Source of the DNA: Micromonospora narathiwatensis
GTDB taxonomy: Bacteria > Actinomycetota > Actinomycetes > Mycobacteriales > Micromonosporaceae
NCBI RefSeq assembly: GCF_900089605.1
Contig: NZ_LT594324.1
Span: forward strand, 3,224,001 to 3,288,000
DNA length: 64,000 nt
Reading direction: 5' to 3'
This document shows, piece by piece, positions 47,606 to 56,049 of this stretch. The number at the start of each line of letters is the position of its first letter. Position 1 is the stretch's first letter. The position numbers and the translations under genes were made by a program. The notes under the pieces were generated by a model. The model made no database searches and was not told where the DNA came from. It saw only the letters and a program-made list of their open reading frames with translations.

Positions 47606-47747
47606 GGGGATCGCGCTCCGCCCGCAGCGCGGCTGGCGTAGCGCGATCAGGGGTTCTGCTGCTGCCCCTCCTATTCGTCCGACTTCCCCGGCATGCCCGA
47701 CCGCCCCGCGGGGATCCTCTCCGTGACCCCGAGAGGAAGGACGAACC

Positions 47748-48479
47748 ATGCGACTGACCGAGCAGCAGATCCGCTCGCTGTACGGGCAGGACGTCCAGGA
47801 CCGCTCGGGCGCGAAGATCGGCAGCGTGGGCCAGGTCTGGGCCGACGCCGCCGGCGAGCCCACCTGGGTCAGCGTGCGAACCGGCGTCCCCGGCCGCCAC
47901 GAGTCGATGGCCCCACTGCACACCGCACGGTTGCAGGAGGGCCGGGTACGGATGCCGTACGACAAATCCACCGTACGCACCGCCCCCGCCGTGGACAGCG
48001 GCACCGACCAGCCGCTGGGCGTGGACCAGCTCACCCAGCTCTACCGCCACTACCAGCTGCCCACCGGGCAACCGGAGCAACAGCCGCCACCGCGCACGGC
48101 TGCCCCGCCGGAGCTGATCCGCTCCGAGGAACGGCTGCGGGTCGGCACCCGAAGCGAGCCGGTCGGCACCGCGCGGCTGCGCAAGCGGGTGGTGGCCGAG
48201 AACGTGCACACCACCGTGCCGGTCGAGCACGACGAGGTCAGCGTCGTCCGCGAGCCGATCAGCCCGGCGGAGCGCGGCGACGTCCGGCCCGGGATCGGCG
48301 AGGACCAACGCGAACTGGTGCTGTACGCCGAACACCCGGTGGCGGTCAAGGAACGGGTCCCGGTCGAACGGGTCCGGCTGACCAGCCACGAGGTCGTCGA
48401 GGAACGGCCGGTCCACGCGCAGGTCCAGCGGGAGGTGATCGACACCGACGTGCCGGAACAGGCACGACCCGCCGACTGA
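47748..48479 (+). CDS. PRC-barrel and DUF2382 (YsnF/AvaK-type) stress protein
   Basis: A 243-residue protein. PRC-barrel spans about residues 1-85 (VQDRSGAKIGSVGQVWAD...WVSVRTG). A Pro/Gln-rich linker follows, and the DUF2382 domain spans about 120-235 (EERLRVGTRSEPVGTARLRKRVV, HDEVSVVREPI). The family is linked to general stress proteins such as YsnF; the mechanism is unknown. The start is ATG 47748 with GAGAGGAAGG upstream. Confidence 0.92.
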   Translation: MRLTEQQIRSLYGQDVQDRSGAKIGSVGQVWADAAGEPTWVSVRTGVPGRHESMAPLHTARLQEGRVRMPYDKSTVRTAPAVDSGTDQPLGVDQLTQLYRHYQLPTGQPEQQPPPRTAAPPELIRSEERLRVGTRSEPVGTARLRKRVVAENVHTTVPVEHDEVSVVREPISPAERGDVRPGIGEDQRELVLYAEHPVAVKERVPVERVRLTSHEVVEERPVHAQVQREVIDTDVPEQARPAD

Positions 48480-48588
48480 CCGGCGACATTCCGGGTGGGC
48501 GGGCACGACCGCCCACCCGGTCGCGTCCGGCGGAAACGTCGGTGGGCCCACCTATGCTGGCCGTCCACCGACCGTCGGGAGGCTGGCC

Positions 48589-49686
48589 GTGCCCGTACGA
48601 CTCACCGGCGCCGAGGCGCTGGCGTTGCGGATGACCAGCCTGCTGCTGCGCCCACACCCGCACGCCCGCCCCGGCAGCGTGGCCGGCGTGGTCGAGTGGT
48701 TCGGCGCCATGCAGGCCCAGGACGCGGCCAGCGGCCTGTGGTCACTCGGCGTACGCCTGCCGGGACGCACCCAGGCCGACGTACGGGCGGCGCTGGAACG
48801 GCGGGAGGCGCTGCGGACCTGGCCGATGCGCGGCACCGTGCACCTGGTCCCGTCCCGCGACGCCCACTGGATGCTGGCGGTGACCGGCGTACGCACCCTG
48901 GCCGCCGCCGCCACCCGCCGCGCCCAGCTCGGGCTCACCGAGGCCGACGCGCGGCGCGCCGCCGACGTGCTCGGCGACGCGCTGACCGGCGGCGGCCGGC
49001 TCACCCGCGCCCAGTGCCTGGCCGCGCTCAACGCCGCCGGCATCGACACCGGCGGGCAGCGCGGCTACCACCTGCTCTGGCACACCGCCGTGCACGGCAT
49101 CACCTGCATCGCCCCCCACATCGGCAGCGAGCAGACGTTCACCCTGCTCGACGAGTGGGTGCCCGACCCGCACCACCCCGACCGCGACGAGGCACTCGGG
49201 CTGCTCGCCCTGCGGTACGTGCGCAGCCACGGCCCGGTCACCCGGCACGACCTCGCCCGCTGGACCGGCCTGACCGTCACCGACGCCACGCGCGGCATCG
49301 CGGTAGCCGGCGACGCCCTCGCCGCCGTGGACGTCGACGGCACGCCGGCGGTGGTCGACGCCGCCCTGCTCGACGCGCCCCGCGAACCGGTCGACGACGT
49401 GCACACGCTGCCCGGCTTCGACGAGTATCTGCTCGGCTTCAAGGACCGCACGCTGATGCTCGACCCGGCGCACGCCGCGGCCGTCGTCCCCGGCGGCAAC
49501 GGCGTCTTCCAGTCCACCGTGGTCCGGGGCGGACGGGTGGTCGGCACCTGGAAGCGGACGGTCGGCAAGGCCGGCGTCACGGTGGCCGTGCACCCGCTGA
49601 CCACGTTCGACACCGCGCTGCGGTCCCGCGTCGACTCGGCCCTCGCCGACTACGCCCGCTTCCTCGGTCTACCACTGCGTCCGTGA
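48589..49686 (+). CDS. Winged-helix DNA-binding domain protein (HTH_42 family)
   Basis: A 365-residue protein with the family marks VVEWFGAMQAQDAASGLWSLGVRLPG, LRTWPMRGTVHLVPSRDAHWML, and a C-terminal PGFDEYLLGFKDRTLMLD. HTH_42 proteins resemble the glycosylase AlkX/YcaQ group, which acts on DNA crosslinks, but many are unstudied. The start is GTG 48589. Confidence 0.88.
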   Translation: MPVRLTGAEALALRMTSLLLRPHPHARPGSVAGVVEWFGAMQAQDAASGLWSLGVRLPGRTQADVRAALERREALRTWPMRGTVHLVPSRDAHWMLAVTGVRTLAAAATRRAQLGLTEADARRAADVLGDALTGGGRLTRAQCLAALNAAGIDTGGQRGYHLLWHTAVHGITCIAPHIGSEQTFTLLDEWVPDPHHPDRDEALGLLALRYVRSHGPVTRHDLARWTGLTVTDATRGIAVAGDALAAVDVDGTPAVVDAALLDAPREPVDDVHTLPGFDEYLLGFKDRTLMLDPAHAAAVVPGGNGVFQSTVVRGGRVVGTWKRTVGKAGVTVAVHPLTTFDTALRSRVDSALADYARFLGLPLRP

Positions 49687-49740
49687 CCTCGTCGCCGCCG
49701 CGGGTGGAACCCACGACGGCGTTCCGTCGTCTCACCGCAC

Positions 49741-50736
49741 GTGACGACGTTGCGAGTGGGCATGACGGTCCGGGCAGCGGCCTGCATGATCGTCCTGGCG
49801 TTGGCGGTGGCCGGCTGCGCCCGCCCGGCACCGGCCGGCGACGGCACCTCGGAGTCCCCACGCCTCCCGGGCACGCTCACGGTCCACCCGCAATGGGAGT
49901 CGTGCGAGGCCGCCACACCCGTGACCGGGATCGAGCCCGACGACAGCCAGGCGGCCCTCTCGCTGCCCCACATGGATGACGGGTTCCAGCCGGTGGCCGC
50001 GGTCGTCTGTCTGGTACAGCCGCGGCAGCGGCCCAGCGGCGGCTCGGACTGGGTCGCCGTGGAGGAGCGGGCGGACGACGTGGCCGCGCTGACGGCAGCC
50101 CTACGGCTGCCCGACGCGAAGCCGACGGCCGGGTTCTGCACCATGGAGATGCCGTTCGTCCCGTGGCTGGCGCTCCTGGACGCACAGGGCCGCTGGGTAC
50201 GCCCCGGCATCCCCACCAACGCCTGCCACAAGCCACGGCAGGAGTTCCGCACGGCGTACGAACAGTTGCCGACCCGGCAGGTCACGACGCGCGTGCTGCG
50301 GGAAATCGAGTCGGACCAGGCCGTGGCCAGCGGATGCAGCCAAAAATGGGCGGACATGGTGTGGGTGGCGGGCCAGTCCGGCGGGGGCCGGCACGACGTC
50401 CCGGCGTCCCTGGCCGGCGACGACGCGGAGGTCCGCGTCTGCGTCTACCGGGTTCCCGAGAGCGAACAGGGCGGCGGAAAGCCGGCCGGCGACTTCGAGT
50501 CGGGCGGCAAGCTTCCCGCCGGGCGGTGGACGGCGATCCGGCACGAACTGACGACCGCCGCTCCGGCCACCGCGTGCAGTACGCCGAGCAGCCGCTTCGC
50601 CGTGTTGCACCTGCCCACCGGAATGGTCTACGCCGAGGCCGACGGCTGCCGGCGGGTGCTGATCGAGGCCGCCAACGGCCCGGGCGCCCTGCGACAGGGT
50701 ACGGCCAGACTCGGGTCTCTCCTCTTCGAACGGTGA
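49741..50736 (+). CDS. Predicted lipoprotein, hypothetical
   Basis: A 331-residue protein. The signal ACMIVLALAVAGC ends in a lipobox Cys near residue 26. Eight further Cys residues (in PQWESCEAATP, AAVVCLVQ, GFCTMEM, NACHKP, ASGCSQK and others) suggest several disulfides outside the cell. No family is recognised. The start is GTG 49741. Confidence 0.7.
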   Translation: MTTLRVGMTVRAAACMIVLALAVAGCARPAPAGDGTSESPRLPGTLTVHPQWESCEAATPVTGIEPDDSQAALSLPHMDDGFQPVAAVVCLVQPRQRPSGGSDWVAVEERADDVAALTAALRLPDAKPTAGFCTMEMPFVPWLALLDAQGRWVRPGIPTNACHKPRQEFRTAYEQLPTRQVTTRVLREIESDQAVASGCSQKWADMVWVAGQSGGGRHDVPASLAGDDAEVRVCVYRVPESEQGGGKPAGDFESGGKLPAGRWTAIRHELTTAAPATACSTPSSRFAVLHLPTGMVYAEADGCRRVLIEAANGPGALRQGTARLGSLLFER

Positions 50737-50810
50737 TCGGCCGGCAGACCCGTTCGGACGCGCGCCGGGTCTCCTTGCCGCTCGTCATCGGGGTGTGCCA
50801 GCATGCCTCG

Positions 50811-51149
50811 GTGCATCCGCTGAGACTCGTCGAAACGAACCCCGGCAAATACTCCCTGCTGCTGGACGCGGGAACCACCGCGGTGGACGACGTGATCGAG
50901 GAACTGGGGCACGAACCCAACGGATATTTCTGGGAAGGCGTCGCGCAACTGCTCGTCAGCACCGAGGCACCCGCCCTGGAGTCCCGCTTCGCGTACGACC
51001 CCGAGGGCGGCATGTTCTGCGCCTACGGTACGGACCGATCGGCGCTGGAAGAGTTGGCCGCGCGGATGGCGGCCGTCGCCACCGACGCCGACCGAATGCG
51101 CCAACTGGTCGCGACCGCCGCCGCCAACGGGTTCGAATTCGACGACTGA
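50811..51149 (+). CDS. Imm51-type immunity protein
   Basis: A 112-residue protein. The pattern LVETNPGKYSLLLDAGTTAVDDVIEELGHEPNGYFWEGVAQLL matches my recollection of immunity protein 51 (the G-H-E-x-N-G-Y-F-W core). Such proteins neutralise polymorphic toxins of contact-dependent or secreted systems. No toxin gene with a trafficking domain is beside it here. The start is GTG 50811. The stop is 3 bp before the next gene. Confidence 0.65.
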   Translation: MHPLRLVETNPGKYSLLLDAGTTAVDDVIEELGHEPNGYFWEGVAQLLVSTEAPALESRFAYDPEGGMFCAYGTDRSALEELAARMAAVATDADRMRQLVATAAANGFEFDD

Positions 51150-51152
51150 CCC

Positions 51153-51587
51153 ATGACGTTCTGGGTTCACTACGTGTTGCCGCCCGGCGCGGCCCGCGAC
51201 GGCATGGCCCTGCCCACCGGGGACGAGATCATCGGTTTCGCACAGACGGTCGACGTCGGCACGCGTGATCGAACGGTCGAGTTCTCCATCGTCGCGGTCG
51301 GCGACGGATACCAGATCGCCACGGACATCGACTGCACCGCCCTGCTGCGCGGGCATGCCGAGGAGGTCGCCGCCGCCGTGGACGCCTGGGTGCTCGAATT
51401 CGCCGACCGCGCCGTGCGCGTACACGAGTTGCTGTTGCACCGGTGGTACGACGTCTGCTCGGAGTCCCACCGGGCGTCGATCGAGGCGATGCAACGATGG
51501 CTGACAGCTCAGGACCCGGTACGAGATTACTGGGCATTGCTGGACCGGACGGCCGGTGCCGGCGTGTGGCGATCTTCCGGGTGCTGA
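51153..51587 (+). CDS. Hypothetical protein downstream of Imm51
   Basis: A 144-residue acidic protein with no recognised domain. It includes MTFWVHYVLPPGAARDGMAL, DGYQIATDIDCTALLRG and a helical C-terminus with several His and Trp. It is coupled to the Imm51 gene (3-bp gap), so it may be a second immunity factor or the remains of a toxin module. After it, 51588-51913 shows nothing clear. Confidence 0.6.
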   Translation: MTFWVHYVLPPGAARDGMALPTGDEIIGFAQTVDVGTRDRTVEFSIVAVGDGYQIATDIDCTALLRGHAEEVAAAVDAWVLEFADRAVRVHELLLHRWYDVCSESHRASIEAMQRWLTAQDPVRDYWALLDRTAGAGVWRSSGC

Positions 51588-51913
51588 TGCGAGAATCGGA
51601 CCCATCGCAGGAGGGGAGTATTCCTCAGCGATGGTGTCGTCAGCACGGAGGTGCTGGTCGGGGCTTCGGTAATCCGGCCAAGCACCTGTACTGACCCGTC
51701 GTGGTCACCCGGCATCATCGGTCACCGCTCTGTTGAGCCGTGACGGAAGAGACCTCCGGACAACGGGACCAATGTGTCCCCCGACTTGTTGGAGCGCGGG
51801 CTCGGCCCGCATCTGAGACCCGCCGGAGCAGGAACTCAGCTTCTTCAGCGTGTTCGCTGATCGAGCTGAGCTTGCACGACGCCCCGCTCGTTCAGCAGAG
51901 AATGGGGCGAGAA

Positions 51914-52120
51914 ATGAATCTCTCCACGGTCGGATTCCTCCTGCTGATCTCTCTCACCGCGCCGGCCTGCCTGCTCGCGCTCGTCGCCATCGTGGCGCTT
52001 CGGGGAACGGAACCTCACGATCGACCCGAGATCCTCCGGGCCCTCGCGGTGTTCGCGCGAGCCACCTTGCGCGGATCCACCTCGTTGCGGCGCCGCCGAA
52101 GCGGGCCGGCCGGTGACTGA
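51914..52120 (+). CDS. Small single-pass membrane protein
   Basis: A 68-residue protein. A hydrophobic segment VGFLLLISLTAPACLLALVAIVALR spans nearly half of it and the tail is basic (RGSTSLRRRRSG). ATG 51914 or 51902 could be the start; both have weak sites. It is convergent with the membrane gene at 52176. Confidence 0.45.
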   Translation: MNLSTVGFLLLISLTAPACLLALVAIVALRGTEPHDRPEILRALAVFARATLRGSTSLRRRRSGPAGD

Positions 52121-52175
52121 CTACTGGCGCGCGGCCCCGGAAACAGATGACAGCGACGGAGGCCTCTCGATGCCG

Positions 52176-53045
52176 CTATCCGGCCGGCTCCGTCGTCACG
52201 GCGCGGGTCGGGCGGCGGGAACCGGTCAGGCCCACAACGAGCAGCAGGTAGGCGGCCAGTTCCACGGCCACGGTGAGCGCCGGAACGGGGCGCGGCAGCG
52301 ACAACGTGGGCGTGATGGCGTTGCCGGCGAACATGGCGGTGCGGTCGGCCGCGTACAGGGGCAGCGGCACCGCGCCGATGCTCGCGTCCAGGTACGGCAG
52401 CGCGACCACGGCGAGCAACACCGCGCCGGCCGAGGCGAGCCGCCGGCCGTGCCCGGCCAGCGCCGTGGCGAGTGCCAGCGCGGTCAACCCGAGCGCCAGC
52501 GGCGGCAGCACCGCCAGGCCCACGGCGATCACCGGGTCGGCCGAGTCGGTGCCGTGCAGGTACGGCCGGGGTTCGGCCCGGACGGCGAGCCAGATGTCGA
52601 CGACCCGGACGACGGCGTACCCGGCGACCAGTAGGGCGGCCACCGCCGCGCCGGCCGTGACCCGCCGGTGCCAGCCGTCGCGGCGCCACACGGTCAGCAG
52701 CACCGCCACGGCGGTCAACGACGCCCAGCAGAGGGTGAGGCCCGACTCGAAGCCGGACGGCACGTCGAGGTCGGCGCCCCGCTCGATCATCAGGACGTGG
52801 CGTTCGGTGCCCGGGGCGGGTGGCGTCGTCCGGACCGCGTCGAGGAGCAGCACCGTGAGGGCCGCCGGAACCGCCCAGCGGGGTGCCGGCACTCCGCTGA
52901 CCAGGGCGTAGGCGAGGAGCAGGCCGAGGCTCAGCACCTCGGCGTAGCGCCAGACCGGCTGGGCGACCAGTACGCCGGCGGCGTGCAGCCCGGCGAACGC
53001 CACCGCGCCGATCAGGAGAGGTGGTCCAGGACGCACGGGCCGCAT
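52176..53045 (-). CDS. Multi-pass membrane protein, hypothetical
   Basis: A 289-residue protein with about eight hydrophobic helices (LLIGAVAFAGLHAAGVLV, LSLGLLLAYALVSGV, VAALLVAGYAVVRVV, VIAVGLAVLPPLALGLTALALATALA and others). No family is recognised. The start is ATG 53045; the longer frame upstream to 53969 is the antisense of the MarR-GNAT gene. Confidence 0.75.
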   Translation of the reverse strand: MRPVRPGPPLLIGAVAFAGLHAAGVLVAQPVWRYAEVLSLGLLLAYALVSGVPAPRWAVPAALTVLLLDAVRTTPPAPGTERHVLMIERGADLDVPSGFESGLTLCWASLTAVAVLLTVWRRDGWHRRVTAGAAVAALLVAGYAVVRVVDIWLAVRAEPRPYLHGTDSADPVIAVGLAVLPPLALGLTALALATALAGHGRRLASAGAVLLAVVALPYLDASIGAVPLPLYAADRTAMFAGNAITPTLSLPRPVPALTVAVELAAYLLLVVGLTGSRRPTRAVTTEPAG

Positions 53046-53155
53046 CCTGTCACGGCCTCCCGCCCACCGCTGCCCCACGACGGCACGAGCCGAGGTCGAC
53101 GTCGGCGGCGGGTGCCCGTTCGCCGATCGGCCACCTACTGGCGCCACCCTCAATT

Positions 53156-53173
53156 GCCTGACTAAAGTCAGGC
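53156..53173. promoter_or_regulatory. Operator-like palindrome at the MarR-GNAT start
   Basis: GCCTGAC-TAAA-GTCAGGC: 7-bp perfect arms (53156-53162, 53167-53173), ending 2 bp before the ATG at 53176. MarR proteins bind such palindromes, and a site this close to the start implies autorepression of a leaderless transcript. Confidence 0.7.
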
Positions 53174-53175
53174 GT

Positions 53176-54072
53176 ATGGACTCGGAGCTTGTCGCCGCGG
53201 TGCGGCGGTTCAACCGGACGGTCACCCAGCGGGTGGGGGCGCTCGACGACGAGTACATGGCCCGGGGACGCCCGCTCGCGCAGGCACGGCTGCTGTGGGA
53301 GATCGGCCCCGGCGGCGCCGAGGTCGCGGCGCTGCGGGCCCGGCTCGGCCTGGACTCGGGATACCTGAGCCGGCTGCTGCGCGCCCTCGAAGGCGACGGG
53401 CTCGTCACCGTCGGCCCGGCCGAGCAGGTCGGCGGCGACGCACGGGTACGGGCGGCCACGCTCACCGAGGCCGGGCAGGCCGAGTGGGTCGAACTCGACC
53501 GACGTTCCGACGAACTCGCCTGGTCGATCCTCGCGCCGCTCACCGAGCACCGCCGTGAACGGCTCGCCGCGGCGATGGCCGAGGTCGAACGGCTGCTCGT
53601 CTCGTCGATGGTGGTCATCGAGCCGTGCCCACCGGGCGATCCCCGGGCCCGGGCGTGCGTACGGGCGTACGCCCGCGACGTCATGCGACGGTTCGACGAC
53701 GGGTTCGACCCGGCGCTGAGCAACCCGGTCCACGACGAGGAACTGGTCCCGCCCGCCGGCGTGTTCCTGCTCGCCACCCTCAACGCCGAGCCCGTCGCCT
53801 GCGGCGCGGTCAAGCTGCACCGCGACGCACCCGCCGAGATCAAGCGCGTCTGGGTGGCGGACACCGTGCGCGGGCTCGGGGTCGGCCGGCGGATGCTGAG
53901 CGAGCTGGAACGGTACGCCGCCGAGCGCGGCTGGGCCGCTGTCCGGCTGGACACCAATCGCAACCTCACCGAGGCGATCGCGATGTACCGCTCGGCCGGC
54001 TACCGGGAGATCGAGGCGTACAACGCCGAGCACTACGCCCACCACTGGTTCGAGAAACGCCTCGCGCCGTGA
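53176..54072 (+). CDS. MarR-GNAT fusion protein
   Basis: A 298-residue protein. Residues about 1-140 are a MarR winged helix (LAQARLLWEIGPGGAEVAALRARLGLDSGYLSRLLRALEGDGLV). Residues about 150-295 are a GNAT acetyltransferase, with the acetyl-CoA motif VWVADTVRGLGVGRRMLSELE (R/Q-x-x-G-x-G/A type) and AIAMYRSAGYREI. Such helix-turn-helix/GNAT fusions are common in actinobacteria. The acceptor is unknown. It is followed 45 bp later by an ECF sigma gene. Confidence 0.92.
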   Translation: MDSELVAAVRRFNRTVTQRVGALDDEYMARGRPLAQARLLWEIGPGGAEVAALRARLGLDSGYLSRLLRALEGDGLVTVGPAEQVGGDARVRAATLTEAGQAEWVELDRRSDELAWSILAPLTEHRRERLAAAMAEVERLLVSSMVVIEPCPPGDPRARACVRAYARDVMRRFDDGFDPALSNPVHDEELVPPAGVFLLATLNAEPVACGAVKLHRDAPAEIKRVWVADTVRGLGVGRRMLSELERYAAERGWAAVRLDTNRNLTEAIAMYRSAGYREIEAYNAEHYAHHWFEKRLAP

Positions 54073-54117
54073 CGGCGTACGCACCGGCTGATCGGGGCGC
54101 TGTGGAAGGCTGACCTG

Positions 54118-55095
54118 ATGGCGTACGCGACGGATCCCGACGTGCTGCTGGCGGCGCGGGCCGGAGACGCGGACGCCTTCGCCGCGATGGTCGGCCCGCT
54201 GCGCGGGCAGTTGCACGCCCACTGCTACCGGATGCTCGGCTCGACTCACGACGCGGAGGACGCGGTACAGGAGACCCTGGTACGGGCCTGGCGCGCGCTG
54301 GAGCGTTTCGAGGACCGGGGTTCGATCCGGCCGTGGCTCTACCGGATCGCCACCAACCGCTGTCTGTCGATGCTGGACCGGCGTACCCGTCGGGAGTTGC
54401 CCGCCGACCTTCATGCCGCCGGCGCACCCGACGCCGAGGCCGCCTGGCTTGATCCGTACCCGGACGACCGGTTGGGCCCCGAGGGGCGGGCCCTGGCCAG
54501 GGAGAGCCTGGAGCTGTCGTTCGTCGCGGCGGTGCAGCGACTGCCCGGCCGGCAGCGGGCGGTGCTGCTGCTGCGGGAGGTGCTCGGCTTCACCGCGCGC
54601 GAGGTGGCCGAACAGCTCGACACGAGCGTTGCCTCGGTCAACAGCGCGTTGCAGCGCGCCCGCGGGGTGCTCGACGCGGGGCTGCCCGCCGTCACCCAGC
54701 AGGCGACGCTGCGCGAGTTGGGCGACCCGGCGGTGCGCGATCTGGCCCGGCGGTACGCGGCGGCGTGGGAGGAGGGCGACGTCGACCGGATCGTCGCCAT
54801 GCTCACCGACGACGCGAAATACTCGATGCCGCCGCTGCGGTCCTGGTTCACCGGCCGGGACGCGATCCGTGGGTTCCTGCTCGACGGCCCCCTGGCGTGC
54901 CGCTGGCGTTTCGTGCCGGCCACCGCGAACGGCCAGCTCGCCTTCGGCACCTACCGCCGGGACGGCGACGTCGGCGTCTTCGTCCCCGGCGGGCTGGACG
55001 TGCTCACGCTGCGCCGGTTCGGCGTCGCGGAGGTCGTGTCGTTCCTCGACGCCGACTTCGGAGCGTTCGGCCTGCCCGCGAACCTGCCGGGCTGA
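54118..55095 (+). CDS. ECF sigma factor with C-terminal SnoaL-like domain
   Basis: A 325-residue protein. Sigma region 2 spans about residues 10-80 ([39 protein letters not shown]), and region 4 about 135-190 ([26 protein letters not shown]). The last 120 residues form a SnoaL/NTF2-like domain ([26 protein letters not shown]), which in this sigma group stands in for a separate anti-sigma factor. The TIGR02960 type (SigJ/SigG-like) fits. The start is ATG 54118. Confidence 0.92.
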   Translation: MAYATDPDVLLAARAGDADAFAAMVGPLRGQLHAHCYRMLGSTHDAEDAVQETLVRAWRALERFEDRGSIRPWLYRIATNRCLSMLDRRTRRELPADLHAAGAPDAEAAWLDPYPDDRLGPEGRALARESLELSFVAAVQRLPGRQRAVLLLREVLGFTAREVAEQLDTSVASVNSALQRARGVLDAGLPAVTQQATLRELGDPAVRDLARRYAAAWEEGDVDRIVAMLTDDAKYSMPPLRSWFTGRDAIRGFLLDGPLACRWRFVPATANGQLAFGTYRRDGDVGVFVPGGLDVLTLRRFGVAEVVSFLDADFGAFGLPANLPG

Positions 55096-55154
55096 CCGCC
55101 GGTGCGATGAGTTCGGCCGTCTCGCCGGGTTCCACCGGTGAAGGAGGCAGTCAA

Positions 55155-55997
55155 ATGCAGAGATACGAGGATGACGAGAAGCTCATCGGTGACCTCATCG
55201 AGCGGTGGGTGGCCGCGATCCAGAAGGGCGACCTGGCGGGCGTGCTCGCCGACCACGCCGAGGACGTCGTGATGTTCGACGTGCCGCCGCCGCAGGACGG
55301 CGTGCGGGGCATCGACGCGTACCGCGACGCGTGGCCGCCGTTCTTCCGCTGGCTCGCCGGCGGGGCGGTCTTCGAGATCGTCCGGTTGGAGGTGACCGCC
55401 GGCGCCGACGTGGCGTTCGCCCACGCGCTCCTGCGCTGCGGCGCGCCGGAGCACCTCGCGCGGCACCCCGGCCACCGGCTACGGATCACGCTCGGGCTCC
55501 GCAAGGACGACGGGCGGTGGGTGGTCACGCACGAGCACCACTCGTTCCCGCTCGCCGGGGCCGAGGACGCCGCGGCCTCCGAGCAGGAGATCCGGGAGGT
55601 GCACGAGCGGTGGTTCGACCGTACGGCGGCGAAGGACCTGGACGGGCTCATGGCGCACATCGCCGATGACGTGGTGTCGTACGAGCACGAGGTGCCGCTG
55701 GAGTACGTCGGCCTGGCGCGGGTGCGGCAGGTGTGTCAACGCGGCCTGGCGGCCGGCTCCGGCGAGGTGACCTGGCAGGTGCCCGACCTGACCGTCGTGG
55801 CACGGGACGACCTCGCCGTGGCGTGGGGATTCAACCGGGTACGGGTCGAGACGCCGGACGGGCGACTCGACGAGTCCTGGTCGCGGGGCACGCGCGTGTT
55901 CCGGCGTACCGAGGGCGGCTGGTCGATGGTGCATCAGCACCTGTCGTTCCCGTACGACCCGGGGTCGGGTGCCGCCCGCACCGATCTGCGGCCGTGA
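55155..55997 (+). CDS. Tandem SnoaL/NTF2-like domain protein
   Basis: A 280-residue protein made of two NTF2-like halves: about residues 8-135 (LIERWVAAIQKGDLAGVLADHAEDVVMFDVPPP) and 150-270 (VHERWFDRTAAKDLDGLMAHIADDVVSYEHEVP). The halves resemble each other (H-A/I-x-D-D/E-V-V core), so it arose by duplication. It follows the SnoaL-tailed sigma factor by 59 bp. It may bind the same ligand as that tail; this is inference. The start is ATG 55155 with AAGGAGG upstream. Confidence 0.85.
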   Translation: MQRYEDDEKLIGDLIERWVAAIQKGDLAGVLADHAEDVVMFDVPPPQDGVRGIDAYRDAWPPFFRWLAGGAVFEIVRLEVTAGADVAFAHALLRCGAPEHLARHPGHRLRITLGLRKDDGRWVVTHEHHSFPLAGAEDAAASEQEIREVHERWFDRTAAKDLDGLMAHIADDVVSYEHEVPLEYVGLARVRQVCQRGLAAGSGEVTWQVPDLTVVARDDLAVAWGFNRVRVETPDGRLDESWSRGTRVFRRTEGGWSMVHQHLSFPYDPGSGAARTDLRP

Positions 55998-56002
55998 GAC
56001 GC

Positions 56003-56027
56003 GGGCGGGGCCGTCATGGCCCCGCCC
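56003..56027. terminator. Bidirectional terminator before xdhC
   Basis: A 10-bp perfect stem (56003-56012 with 56018-56027), 5-nt loop, between convergent genes ending at 55997 and 56050. Confidence 0.75.
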
Positions 56028-56049
56028 ACCCGAACCGGTCCGGCCGGCG

